Shown: positions 18,841 to 29,962 of the stretch, piece by piece
How positions within the stretch are numbered: the stretch's first letter is position 1
Layout of the letters: every line of letters begins with the position of its first letter
Assembly: GCA_963930775.1 (NCBI GenBank)
Contig: OZ005695.1
Coordinates: 1,798,001-1,862,000 of the forward strand
Length of the DNA stretch: 64,000 nt
Source: Cliona cf. orientalis
Lineage: Eukaryota > Porifera > Demospongiae > Clionaida > Clionaidae
Reading direction: 5' to 3'
The notes under the pieces: model-generated
Database searches by the model: none
What the model saw: only the letters and a program-made list of their open reading frames with translations
Told to the model about the DNA's origin: nothing
Program-made: the position numbers and the translations under genes

Positions 18841-21800
18841 CTACACTGGAGCCTCTGGTTTACTGACAGGGAATTCATATGGGAGAGCTGCTCCAAGATA
18901 TTCTGTTGGTTCATAGGTCCTTCCACTTTGTCCTGACCTAGCTAGCTTGTTGGGATCTTCATACTCTCCACTTACATCTCCCAAAGCCCCCAGCTTCACC
19001 TGACCATAGGCCATATTTGCTGACACAGCAAAATTGCTCTTGCTCGACTTTCTCCGCCTGTTAAATATATCAAAAGTGCTCACAGAATAATACTTGCCAA
19101 TAGTGACTGTAGTGAAGTTCAGTTCATACCAATCTCAATTGCAAGATCATAATAATATTTATACATCACTGACCAGCAGATGAACACTGTAATAGCAGTC
19201 ACTGCAGCAATGATTCCCACTACTAGGATCACCACCCCCACAGCAATACCAACCTCACTGGAGCTTCTGCACGATGTCTCCGATGACGACTGATCTATGC
19301 AATTCATCCAGAAAATCAATACAGGTTTGGGATATTAGCTAGCTAGCTATTATGTCGCTAGTTCACCTGCAGTTGTCACAGTTGCAGTGATAAGTGCACT
19401 GGGCAACTGAGTTGACTCAGAGCGGATAGATACAGATCCCACTTGACTTGAATTTAGCCCTATGCTGGTGACAAACGAAGGAAGAAGAAGATTTTGCCCA
19501 TTGCCAAAGAAGATCCTGTATCCAATAATAGCAGGGGCAGCATCTGATGGAGGACTCCAGCTGATCTCCACTGGGGCAGAGGAACCAGACTGAGTAGCTA
19601 CAACATCCATAGGGGGAGCAGAAGCTGAAGAAAAAGATTATTAGGTTAATAATAATTACATACAGAACAGATTTAGTATACCTTGCACAATAAAGTTAGC
19701 AGAATTTAACACTTGGTCGCTGGTCCCTCTTATTGTGCATGTGTATGTTCCTGGTGCCCTACCACTGACCATAAGGACGCTGCTGTACGTAAGAGAAGGT
19801 GGAGGCATCAATCACTACTAGAGGATCAGTATTGTCCAACAAGAAATCATCTTTCATCCAAACCACACCACTGGCTTGTCCACCAATGGAGTTACAGGTG
19901 AGAGAGAAGCTGATATTCATAGAATCTTTATCGGATATGAACTCAAAGTTAATTTGAACCATTACACCTGCACAAATGTCACTCATACTTTAATATAAAT
20001 GGCAATAAATGGTCATGACTTACGAAGATGTACAGTGATTTCAATAGTATTATTGCTGAGCACTTCAGATCCAGTGAGGTAGGTTGCAGTCGATTGTTGT
20101 CTGATAGTAGCTATACAGGTGTAGCTTCCCGAGTCACTCCTCCCAAATGAGTTGAGCTGGTTGGTGTAGGTGAAGGTTGTGCCTCTCGTTGTGTTAGACA
20201 GACTGAGTATGGTTCCATTTGGGTGGATCAGCTGTGCGGACACCATCAGCAGTGGGAGATCAGACTCCAGTATTGTTGAGTTTAACTCCACAGTACAGGT
20301 CACAGTGACAGTGGATGTAGCATCTACTGGAGTACTTGTGACAAGCACAGAGGCTGTGGAGGGGACTGCAGGAGAAAGAGATTATGATTATCACGTACTT
20401 TATCACTCTGCTTACTCTAGAAGTATACTAACCTATTAGTCTGATGTCTTTAGTATGACTGAGCATTATCCCATCCACGGTGATCTGGCAGGTGTACCGA
20501 CCAGCATCAGACAGACGGAGAGAAGAGAAGAAGACAGTTGATCCCGTTTCAGAGAGCACAGTGTCATCTCTCCTCCATTGGTATGCACTGACAGGACCGC
20601 TAGCTCCAGTGACTTCACAGGTGAGAGAGTAGCTCTGTCCTAGAGCTGGAGTGGCTACACTACCTGTGATAAGTACACTGATGCTGGTAGCTGAATGTCG
20701 GAGGTGAAGGGTGGGGGTGGAGAGAGATCGTAAAAATCACAAAAAATTTAACAACTCACTGATTGTGGTACAGATTCTCTGTGTAACATCTAGGGCATCA
20801 GGTACCACACAACAGAACAGCCCAGTTGGTATGAAGACATTAGTATTGAGGCGGTTCAGGTTGACTGCTCCATCATCTCCCCTGGTTCTATAAAATGATG
20901 TAGCCCTGCCTGGAATTGGAACAGCTGTCCCATTAGGAAAGAGCCACTCTCCAAATCTGTTTGGTACAGTTGCACAACATGGCCTTCTATCAGTGATGCA
21001 CTGGAGTCCAGTGTTGGATGTAGTGTCCCCAATCTCATTGGTGGAAATGATACTGTTATTAGAATAGACTGCTCCCCTCAGAAGGAGGTGGACACCTGTA
21101 TGGGCATTTGAAAGAATAGTCTAAGAAAGAGGGTTGAAGAGATGTCTGCGTGTGTGCATGTGTGTGTCTGGTATATGACACTATTATAATATTAATATTA
21201 TTGTGTGAGTGATCTAGATATTAACTATATAGCCTCACCGGTGGTAACTCTGAGTGTTTCAGATTGTGAACTGCTGCTAGAAAGGAATGGATTTGAAGGT
21301 GATGGACTAATAGCAGCCATGCAGGTATAGACTCCAGAGTCTCTCCTCCCAAATGAGCTGATTGTCACTGCAGTAGTGTAGGTGGCTCCGGACACTGATG
21401 GAGTAGTGGTAGTCAGTGGACTCCCAGCTGGATCTCTCAATTGAATATTCATAGCCACTGGGACATCTATTGCTGGGTCCAAGTCAGCCATGCAGGTCAA
21501 AGTAACAGTGGATCCAATTGGACGAACCATGAGTGGGTTAGTTTGATTCGTTGAGATCCTGATTACTGTTGGCCCAGGCACTAAGTTGGAATAGCTATTA
21601 ATAATTGAAGATAATGGCTCTAAAGATAACGTCAACCTACAAGTCAGTCGAATACCCACAAAGTTGGATGAAGCAGTGCTAATGGGATCACTGGTGACAG
21701 TGGCTTGACAGGTATAGCTTCCAGCGTCAGAGAAGGTGAGAGGAGAGAAGGAGAGAGTAGCATCTGATACCGCTGTACCATTCTTTAACCACTGGTAGGT

Positions 21801-22502
21801 CACCATAGCATCAGTGAGGCCCTCAGCTAAAGTGACTGTACAGGTGAGGGAGAACATTGATCCTACCATTGGAGTAGCTGCACTTGACACAACACTGACA
21901 GAGTCTGGATAAGGATATGTAATTTTCACACTAAGTTATACCCTTAGCAATTTACCATAATTATTATCTAGTGTATAATTATTGATTAACCAACTCACAG
22001 ATTATGGCACAGATTCTTTGCGTAACATTTAGGGCATCAGGTACCACACAGCAGAATAGCCCAGTTGGCATGAAGACATTAGTATTGAGGCGGTTCAGGT
22101 TGATTGCTCCATCATCTCCCCTGGTTCTGTAAAATGAAGTAGCTCTGCCTTGAGTTGGAACAGCTGTCCCATCAGGAAAGAGCCACTCTCCAAATCTGTT
22201 TGGTACAGTTGCACAACATGGCCTTCTATCAGTGATGCACTGGAGTCCAGTGTTGGATGTAGTCTCCCCAATCTCATTGGTGGAAATGATACTGTTGTTA
22301 GAATAGACTGCCCCCCTCAGAAGGAGGTGGACACCTGTGTGTGTGTATGTGAATAGAAGGAGGGTTGAATGTGACGTGTGTGTGTAATTAAATGTGTGAG
22401 TGTGATAAATTACTCACCTGTGGGCTGTCCACTGACCACTGTAGTTGCAAACAGCAGCACAGTAAGCAAGAGTGAAAGTTGTGAGCATCGATTATCAACC
22501 AT
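18841..22502 (-). pseudogene. IgB: Ig/FN3 receptor gene with frameshift and early stop, 11 exons
   Basis: Exons on minus: 22418-22502, 21999-22334, 21641-21904, 21239-21580, 20760-21095, 20433-20690, 20024-20365, 19682-19967, 19367-19624, 19174-19294, 18841-19057. Order: signal peptide; double-cysteine Ig module (a), Ig b, Ig c, a, Ig d, e, f, one FN3 domain, membrane helix, tail. All internal exons are phase 1-1 and splice sites look good. Exon 19682-19967 is 286 nt where paralogues have 282: an extra GTAC sits next to TCTTAC near 19785 and shifts the frame into a quick stop. Without that break the chain would be ~946 codons. The tail also ends early at TAG (18841-18843), followed in frame by the ancestral 16 residues. 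Could be a recent pseudogene, a secreted form, an allele, or an assembly error. Confidence 0.7.
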
Positions 22503-22664
22503 AGCTATAGCTTCTTCAAGGGTGTATATTTTCTGATTTTTGTTGGGTGCGGACCAATCTATATAATGCTAATATGGCCACTATGATGGTTCCACAGCTT
22601 GGATACGCAGAATGAATATGTGCACTAGGTATAAACGTGATATAAACACAGGGTTGCTGCTTCC

Positions 22665-22806
22665 CATTTGTCACCAGCCAAGATATTGTTTAGCTAATGT
22701 CTATGAGAACATTGTCAACCTGAATCTGAAACCACATGATACAATAATTTTAAATAAATATATAGGAAATGAAGTAATGATTTTCTGTTGTAGCATACAC
22801 TGGAGC
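22665..22806 (-). pseudogene. Short remnant of an Ig-receptor 3' end
   Basis: Matches the 3' flank of the Ig genes (AGATATTGTTTAGCTAATG) and the tail-exon end (GTAGCATACACTGGAGCC, inverse of GGCTCCAGTGTATGCTAC). It then breaks off into AT-rich sequence leading to the next LIG1 fragment. Confidence 0.55.
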
Positions 22807-22959
22807 CTTTACTAGAGACTCTAATTTTTTTTTTTTGTATTTGTATATAATAATTTTGCATGATGATATGCATAAAATAGCAAAAGCTAATACGAGTATG
22901 TACCCACTAGCTATATTACAAGATTAATAGTAAGGTAAAAATAAGAACTTTTGCTACAT

Positions 22960-23440
22960 ACACAATACAGAACAAAAGATACAAAACCACATCAAAGATG
23001 ATCACTGATAACATCAGCAGAGTGGCGCAGTGGGAGCGTGCTGGGCCCATAACCCAGAGGTCGATGGATCGAAACCATCCTCTGCTAATATTTTTTTCTT
23101 TGTACTTACCATTAAATTTTCTCTTGATCCACTTTGGTGCACTTCTCTTTCCCAGACTTTTGTCTTGGTGCTATAAAATCGACAACAAACGAAATAAATT
23201 CGTTAAGGTAGGGTTCGTTAATAAGTTGGAGGACAGCAGATCAGATCAGTAGTGGCTATATTATTATAAGATACTGTTGCCGACAACACTGGCTCTAGTA
23301 TTGAATTGAAGGTACAATTAACTAAAGTCTGTGCCACTTACATGTACAGGATACCCCTTTGTGTCATGTCAATATGTTCCAAATAGATCCTGCCGACTTC
23401 CAGTAGGGCTATAGGGTGCGCATGTGTAGATAGCAGAATG
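22960..23440 (-). pseudogene. LIG1 5'-end fragment, copy 2 in the Ig array
   Basis: Same composition as copy 1: intact initiator tRNA, exon-5-like block near 23115-23170, the shared deletion joint, and exon-1-like ATGACACAAAGGGGTATCCT at 23367 with codons QRGIL still readable. Exons 2-4 are absent. The promoter block survives, but its E2F-like element is mutated (GTCGGCAGGA). Confidence 0.8.
23016..23087 (+). tRNA. Initiator tRNA-Met (CAT), duplicated copy
   Basis: Base-for-base the same 72-nt initiator tRNA as 14282-14353, including full acceptor, D, anticodon (CAT) and T arms, followed by a T-run within about 10 bases. It travels inside the duplicated LIG1 fragment and appears functional. 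Confidence 0.9.
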
Positions 23441-23713
23441 ATGCACAACATGTTTGGTTTCATGGCACACGTGATCGCAGTCAGAGTGCACTTGAATATA
23501 TTATAAACGTGACATGAATAACTAGTGTAGGTTGCTAGCTATTTAGACTTTGTCCCTAGCCAAGATAAACAATTGCAAATAATGTTTAACTAGCTAATAC
23601 CAGTATCTGTACAAACATTGTCATTATGACCTGAATCTACAATACTTTGTATAATGCGGAAGTATCTACAATACCATATGCTATAGCATCTGATGCTGTT
23701 AATTTTTGTAACT

Positions 23714-26700
23714 TTAAAGTGCTGTTTTCCCAGTTTTAGTGATTTCATCTGCTGTAGCATACACTGGAGCGGCCTCTGGTTTACTGACAGGGAATTCATA
23801 CGGGAGAGCTGCTCCAGGATATTCTGTTGGTTCATAGGTCCTTCCACCTCCCCCAGACCTAGCTAGCTTGTCAGGATCCTCGTACTCTCCACTTGCATCT
23901 CCCAAAGCCCCCAGCTTCACCTGACCATAGGCCATATTTGCTGACACAGCAAACTTGCTTTTGCTCGACTTTCTCCGCCTGTTAAATATATCGAAAGTGC
24001 TCACAGTTAATGCCAGAATAATATTTGCCAATAGTGACTATAGTGAAGTTCAGTTCATACCAATTTTAATGCAAGTTCATAATAATAATATTATAGTTTA
24101 CACATCACTGACCAGCAGATGCACACTGTGATAGCAGTCACAGCAGCAATGGTTCCCACTACCAGGATCACCACCCCCACAGCAATACCAACCTCACTGG
24201 AGCTTCTGCATAATGTCTCCGGTGATGATTGATCTATGCAATTCATCCAGAAAATCAATACAGGTTTGGGATATTAGCTAGCTATTACATGTATGTCGCT
24301 AGTTCACCTGCAGTTGTCACAGTTGCAGTGATAAGTGCACTGGGCAACTGAGTTGACTCAGAGCGGATAGATACAGATCCCACTTGACTTGAATTTAGCC
24401 CTATGCTGGTGACAAACGAAGGAAGAAGAAGATTTTTCCCATTGCCAAGGAAGATCCTGTATCCAATAATAGCAGGGACTGCTTCCGATGGAGAACTCCA
24501 ACTGACCTCCACTGGGGCGGAGGAACCAGACTGAGTGGCTACAACATTCACAGGAGGACCAGAAGCTGAAGAAAAATTTATTGGGTTAACAATAATTACA
24601 TACAGAACAGATTTAGTATACCTTGCACGATATAGTTAGCGGAATTTAAAATTTGGTCGCTGGTCCCTCTTATTGTGCAGGTGTATGTTCCTGGTGCCCT
24701 ACCACTGACCATAAGGACGCTGGTGTAAGAGTGGGTGGAGGCATCAGTCTCAACTAGAGGATCGGTGTTATCCAGTAAGAAACTATCTCTTGTCCAAACC
24801 ACACTACTAGCTTGTCCACCAGTCGAGTTACAAGTGAGGGAGAAGCTGATATTCACAGATTCTTTATCGGATATGAACTGAAAGTTAACTTGAACCATTA
24901 CACCTGCATGGACGTCACTCATAAATTTATAAAATTAAAGGCAATGCATGAATAGTCATGACTTACGAACAGTGATTTCAATAGTATTACTGCTGCGTAT
25001 TTCAGATCCAGTGAGGTAGGTTGCAGTCGACTGTGGCATGATAGTAGCTGTACAGGTGTAGTTTCCAGAGTCACTCCTCCCAAATGAATTGAGCTGGGTG
25101 GTGTAGGTGAAGGTTGTACCACTCACACTGACAGTGTTAGACAGACTGAGTATAGTTCCATTTGGGTGGGCCAGCTGTGCGGACACCATCAGCAGTGAGA
25201 GATCAAACTCCATTATTGCTGAGTTTAACTCCACAGTACATGACACAGTAATGGTGGATGTGGCATCTACTGGGCTAGAGGGGGTACTTGTCATAGACAC
25301 AGAGGCAATGGAGGGGACTGCAGGAGGAAGAGAAGCTGAAGATTATCACTTTATGGATCTACTAACCTGTTAGTCTGATATCTTCAGTATGGCTGAGCAT
25401 CATCCCATCCACAGCGACCTGGCAGGTGTACTGGCCAGCATCAGACAGACGGAGAGAAGAGAAGAAGAGAGTTGATCCTGTTTCAGAGAGCACAGTGTCA
25501 TCTCTCCTCCATTGGTATTCACTGACAGGACCACTGGTTCCACTGACTTCACAGGTGAGGGAGTAGCTCTGTCCTGGAGCTGGAGTGGCTACACTACCAG
25601 TGATACGTACAGTGAAGCTGGGAGCTGAATATTAAATTAAGCGGAGGGAAATGGGATTATACCATTATCACTCAAATTTAATCAACTCACAGATTGTGGC
25701 ACAGACTCTCTGCATAACATCTAGGGCATCAGGTACCACACAACAGAACAACCCAGTTGGCATGAAGACATTAGTATTGAGGCGGTTCAAGTTGACTGTT
25801 CCATCATCTCCCCTGTTTCTGTAAAACGATGTAGCTCCGCCAGGAATTGGAACAATTGTCCAATTAGGAAAGCGCCACTCTCCAAATCTGTTTAGTCGAG
25901 TTGCACAACATGGCCTTCTGTCAGTGATGCACTGGAGTCCAATGTTGGATGTAGAGTTAATCTCCCCAATATCAGTGATGAAAATAACACTGTTGTTAGC
26001 ATAGACTGTCCCCCTCAGAAGGAGGTAGACACCTGTATGTGTATGGGTGTTTGAAAGAATATTCTAAGAAACAGGGTTGAAGTGATATCTGCACGTGTGC
26101 ATGTGTGTGTGTGTCTGGTATGTGATACTATTATAATATTATTATGTGAGTGAGTCTAGATTTAAATTAACTGACAGTAAAAACTATAGCCTCACCGGTG
26201 GTAACTCTGAGTGTTTCAGATTGTGAACTGATGGAAAGGAATGATGGACTAACAACAGCTGAGCAGTTATAGACTCCAGAGTCACTCCTCCCAAATGAGC
26301 TGATTATGGCTGCAGTGGTATAGGTAGATCCAGACACTGATGGAGTAGTGGTAGACAGTGGACTCCCAGCTGGATCACTCAACTGAATATTCACAGTCAC
26401 TGGGACATCTATTGCTGGGTCCAAGTCAGCAGTGCAGGTCAGAGTAACAGTGGACCCAATTGGACGAATCATTAGTGGGTTAGTTTGATTCGTCGAGATC
26501 CTGATCACTGTTGGCCTAGGCACTAAATGAGAAATAATAATATTGTAGTTGCTATTAATTGAAGATAATGGCTCTAAAGATCACATCAACCTACAAGTCA
26601 GTCGAACACTCTCAGAGTTGGATGAGGCAGTGGTAATGGGGTCACTGAGTAGACTAGAGGTGATAGTGGCCTGACAGGTGTAGCTTCCAGCATCAGAGAA

Positions 26701-28791
26701 GGTGAGAGGAGAGAAGGAGAGAGTAGCCATTGTCTGATCTGATACCACTGCACCATTCTTAAGCCACTGGTAGGTCATCATAGCATCAGTGAGCCTCTCA
26801 ACTAAAGTGATAATACAGGTGAGGGAGTACATTGATCCTACCATCGGAGTAGCTACACTTGACAAAACACTGACAGAGTCTGGATAAGGAGATGTAATAT
26901 ATATAATTAAAGTAAAGCAATTTACCATAATTATTATCTAAAAATTGATTAATCAACTCACAGATTGTGGCACAAATTCTCTGCATAACATTTAGGGCAT
27001 CAGGTACCATACAACAGAACAGCCCAGTTGGCATGAAGACATTAGTATTGAGGCGGTTCAGGTTGACTCTTCCATCATCTCCCCTATTTCTGTAAAATGA
27101 TGTAGTCCCATAATAATATAGATTTGGAACAGCTGTCCCATTAGGAAAGAGCCACTCTCCAACTCTGTTGTTCGGTACAGTACAACATGGCATTCTATCA
27201 GTGATGCACTGGAGTCCAGTGTTGGATGTGGAGTTAGTCTCCCCAATATCGGTGATGGAAATGATACTGTTGCCAATATAGACTTCCCCCCTGAGAAGGA
27301 GGTAGACACCTGTATGTGTGTATACGTATGTGCGTTAAACAGTTTGAAAGAATAGAGAGGGTTGCATGGGAGTGATGTGTGCGTGTGTGTGGATGTGAGT
27401 GTGTCCCTTTAATTATATGTGAGAGAGTTAGCTCTACAATCAAATCAACTGACAATTATTGTAGCCTCACCAGTGGTAACTCGGATTATTACAGATTGCG
27501 AACCGCTGCTGGACAGGAATGAATTTGAAGATGATGGAGTAACAGAAGCTGAGCAGTTATAGACTCCAGAGTCATTCCTCCCAAATGAGCTGATTGTGGC
27601 TGCAGTGGTGTAGGTGGCTCCAGAGACTGATGGAGTAGTGGTAGCCAGTGGACTCCCAGCTGGATCTCTCAGCTGAAAATTCACAGTCACTGGGACATCT
27701 ATTGCTGGGTCCAAGTCAGCTGTACAGGTCAGAGTAACAGTGGATCCAACTGGACGAACCATTAGTGGGTTAGTTTGATTCGTCGAGATCCTGATCACTG
27801 TTGGCCTAGGCACTAAATGCGAAATATTGTAGTTGCTATTAATTGAAGATAATGGCTCTAAAGATATCGTCAACCTACAAGTCAGTCGAACACTCTCAGA
27901 GTTGGATGAGGCAGTGGTAATGGGATCACTGAGTAGACTAGAGGTGATAGTGGCCTGACATGTGTAGTTTCCAGCATCAGAGAAGGTGAGAGGAGAGAAG
28001 GAGAAAGTAGCCATTGTCTGGCCTGATACTACTGTACTATTCTTAAGCCACTGGTAGGACACCATAGCATCAAGGAACCTCTCATGATCAACTAAAGTGA
28101 CTGTACAGGTGAGGGAGTACAGTGATCCTACCATTGGAGTAGCTACACTGGATGCAACACTGACAGAGTCTGGATAAGAAGGTGTAATTTACACACTAAG
28201 TTACACCCGAAAGTAAAATGAGTGTATTGTAAAAATGAATTAAGCAACTCACAGATTATGGCACAGACTCTCTGCGTAACATTTAGGGCATCAGGTACCA
28301 CACAACAGAACAACCCAATTGGCATGAAGACACTAGTATTGAGGCGGTTCAGGTTGACTGCTCCATCAGCTCCCCTGTTTCTGTAAAATGATGTAGCTCC
28401 ACCTTGAGGTGGAACAGCTGTCCCATCAGGAAAGAGCCACTCTCCAAATCTGTTTGGTTGAGTTGCACAACATGGCCTTCTGTCAGTGATGCACTGGAGT
28501 CCAGTGTTGGATGTAGAGTTAGTCTCCCCAATCTCAGTGATGGAAATAACACTGTTGTTATCATAGACTGTCCCCCTCAGAAGGAGGTAGACACCTGTAT
28601 GTGTGTATGTGAACAGAAAGAGGGTTGGGAGTAACGTCTGTGTGTGTGAGTGTGTGTGTGTGTGTGTGTTTGAGTGTGATAAACTACTCACCTGTGGACT
28701 GTCCGCTGATAAATGAAATGCTGGTAGTTACAAACAGCAGCGCAATAAACAAAAGTGAAAGTTGTGGGCATCGATTCTCAACTATAGCCAT
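23714..28791 (-). CDS. IgC: large Ig/FN3 membrane receptor, 1303 aa, 14 exons
   Basis: Exons on minus: 28692-28791, 28253-28594, 27879-28169, 27471-27812, 26962-27309, 26595-26879, 26196-26522, 25691-26032, 25367-25624, 24967-25317, 24622-24903, 24308-24565, 24113-24233, 23714-23978; 3912 nt in frame. Signal peptide 1-31, then Ig-like modules a-b-c (34-358), a-b-c (359-678), a (679-792), d, e, f (793-1089), FN3 (1090-1175), membrane helix (~1185-1213) and an 87-residue tail. Type a modules carry CITDRRPCC and GLFCCxVPDA; b to f carry DAGxYTCxA or DSGxYxC Ig cores. Tail: basic RRRKSSKSK, then AYGQ, EYEDP, TYEPTEYP, LPYEFP, APVYATADEI and C-terminal KTAL, a class I PDZ ligand. Intact and likely functional as an adhesion/recognition receptor (inference). 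Confidence 0.87.
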
Positions 28792-28929
28792 AGCTTCTTC
28801 AAGCTATAGGGTACTTTCTGATTTTTGTTGTATGCAGACCAATCTATATTACTATTAACTTAGTATGATCACTATAATGATGGTATGGATGCACAGAATG
28901 AACAAGTGCATTTAGCTACGTGATTGCTG

Positions 28930-29181
28930 CATCCCATTTGTCCCCAACCAAGATATACAATATTATTATTATTATTATTATTTAGCTAATACCTTTGTAA
29001 ACACTTTCAACCTGAAACTACTTGATATTGTATAAACAATGAAACTCCTTGATATTGTATAAACAATGCCATAATAATATTATTATTATTATAGGAATTA
29101 TAGTGGTGCCATGGCAGTGTATTATTATTATCATGTATGCAGACACTGTAAACATTGAAGTGTTGTCTTTCCACTGTCAGT
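28930..29181 (-). pseudogene. Remnant of an Ig-receptor 3' flank
   Basis: Matches the 3' flank seen next to IgA (CCCCAACCAAGATA, TTTAGCTAAT, GTAAACATTGAAGTGTTGTCT) but contains no tail coding. Interrupted by ATT-rich repeats. It abuts the copied UNC13-like promoter. Confidence 0.5.
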
Positions 29182-29314
29182 ACAGTATTGCGCATGCGCG
29201 ATACATGTGCCAACAGCAGAAAGTAAAATAATGTTGTGGGCGTGGCTGTGGATCTCGATAAGTAAGTGGTCAGCTGCGCCGGTAGTGCAAGCGCAAGATG
29301 GCCACTAACGGCAG
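29182..29314 (+). pseudogene. Copy of UNC13-like gene 1 promoter and first codons
   Basis: Parallels 34525-34657: CAGTATTGCGCATGCGCG, CCAACAGCAG, GTGGGCGTGGCT, then AAGATGGCCACTAACGGCAG with the start codon at 29298. Identity stops after ~17 coding bases, where the sequence switches to the 3' end of the initiator tRNA. The perfect NRF1-type palindrome is retained at 29189-29200. The frame continues only about 20 codons into the LIG1 fragment. Confidence 0.8.
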
Positions 29315-29700
29315 GAAACCATCCTCTGCTAATATTTTTTTTCTTTGTATTTACCATTAAATTTTCTCTTGATCCACTTTGGTGCACTTCTCTTTCTCAG
29401 ATTTTTGTCTTGGTGCTATAAAATCGACAACAAACGAAATAAGTTCGTTAAGGTAGGGTTTGTTAATAAGTTGGAGGACAGCAGATCAGATCAGTAGCGA
29501 CTATATTATTCAAGATAGATACTGTTGCTGATAATGCTGGGTCTAGTATTGAATTAAAGGTACACTTAACAAAAGTCGATCTGTGCCACTTAGCTACAGG
29601 ATACCCCTTAATGCCATGCCAATATTATATTCCAAATAGCTAGATCCCGCCAACTTCCATTAGGGTTATAGGTTGTGCATGCGTAAATAGCAGAATGGTG
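29315..29700 (-). pseudogene. LIG1 5'-end fragment, copy 3 in the Ig array
   Basis: Starts within the tRNA (only its last 17 bases, 29315-29331, remain), then exon-5-like block, the shared deletion joint, and an exon-1-like ATGGCATTAAGGGGTATCCT at 29617. The E2F-type TTGGCGGGA is intact at 29645-29653, unlike copies 1 and 2. No ligase product possible. Confidence 0.78.
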
Positions 29701-29962
29701 CACAACATAATATTTAGTTTCATGGCACACATGATCACAGTCATAGTGCATGCACTTGAATATATAAACGTGACACAATATTAAAACAACTGGTGTAGGT
29801 AGCTATTTAGACTTTGTCCCTATAGCCAAGATAAACAAATAATGTTTAGCAAATACCAGTGTCTGTACAAACTATGACCGGAATCTACAATACTAACTGT
29901 ATAATACGGAAGTATCTACAATGTCATGCTACAGCATCTGATGCTGTATAATTTCTGTAACA

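Noticed and set aside
20170-20439. Plus-strand frames of 60-100 codons across the Ig genes
   Set aside because: They recur at homologous positions in each paralogue simply because they are antisense to conserved Ig exons.
29315-29331. Possible fourth tRNA
   Set aside because: Only the last 17 bases of the initiator tRNA remain; no anticodon.
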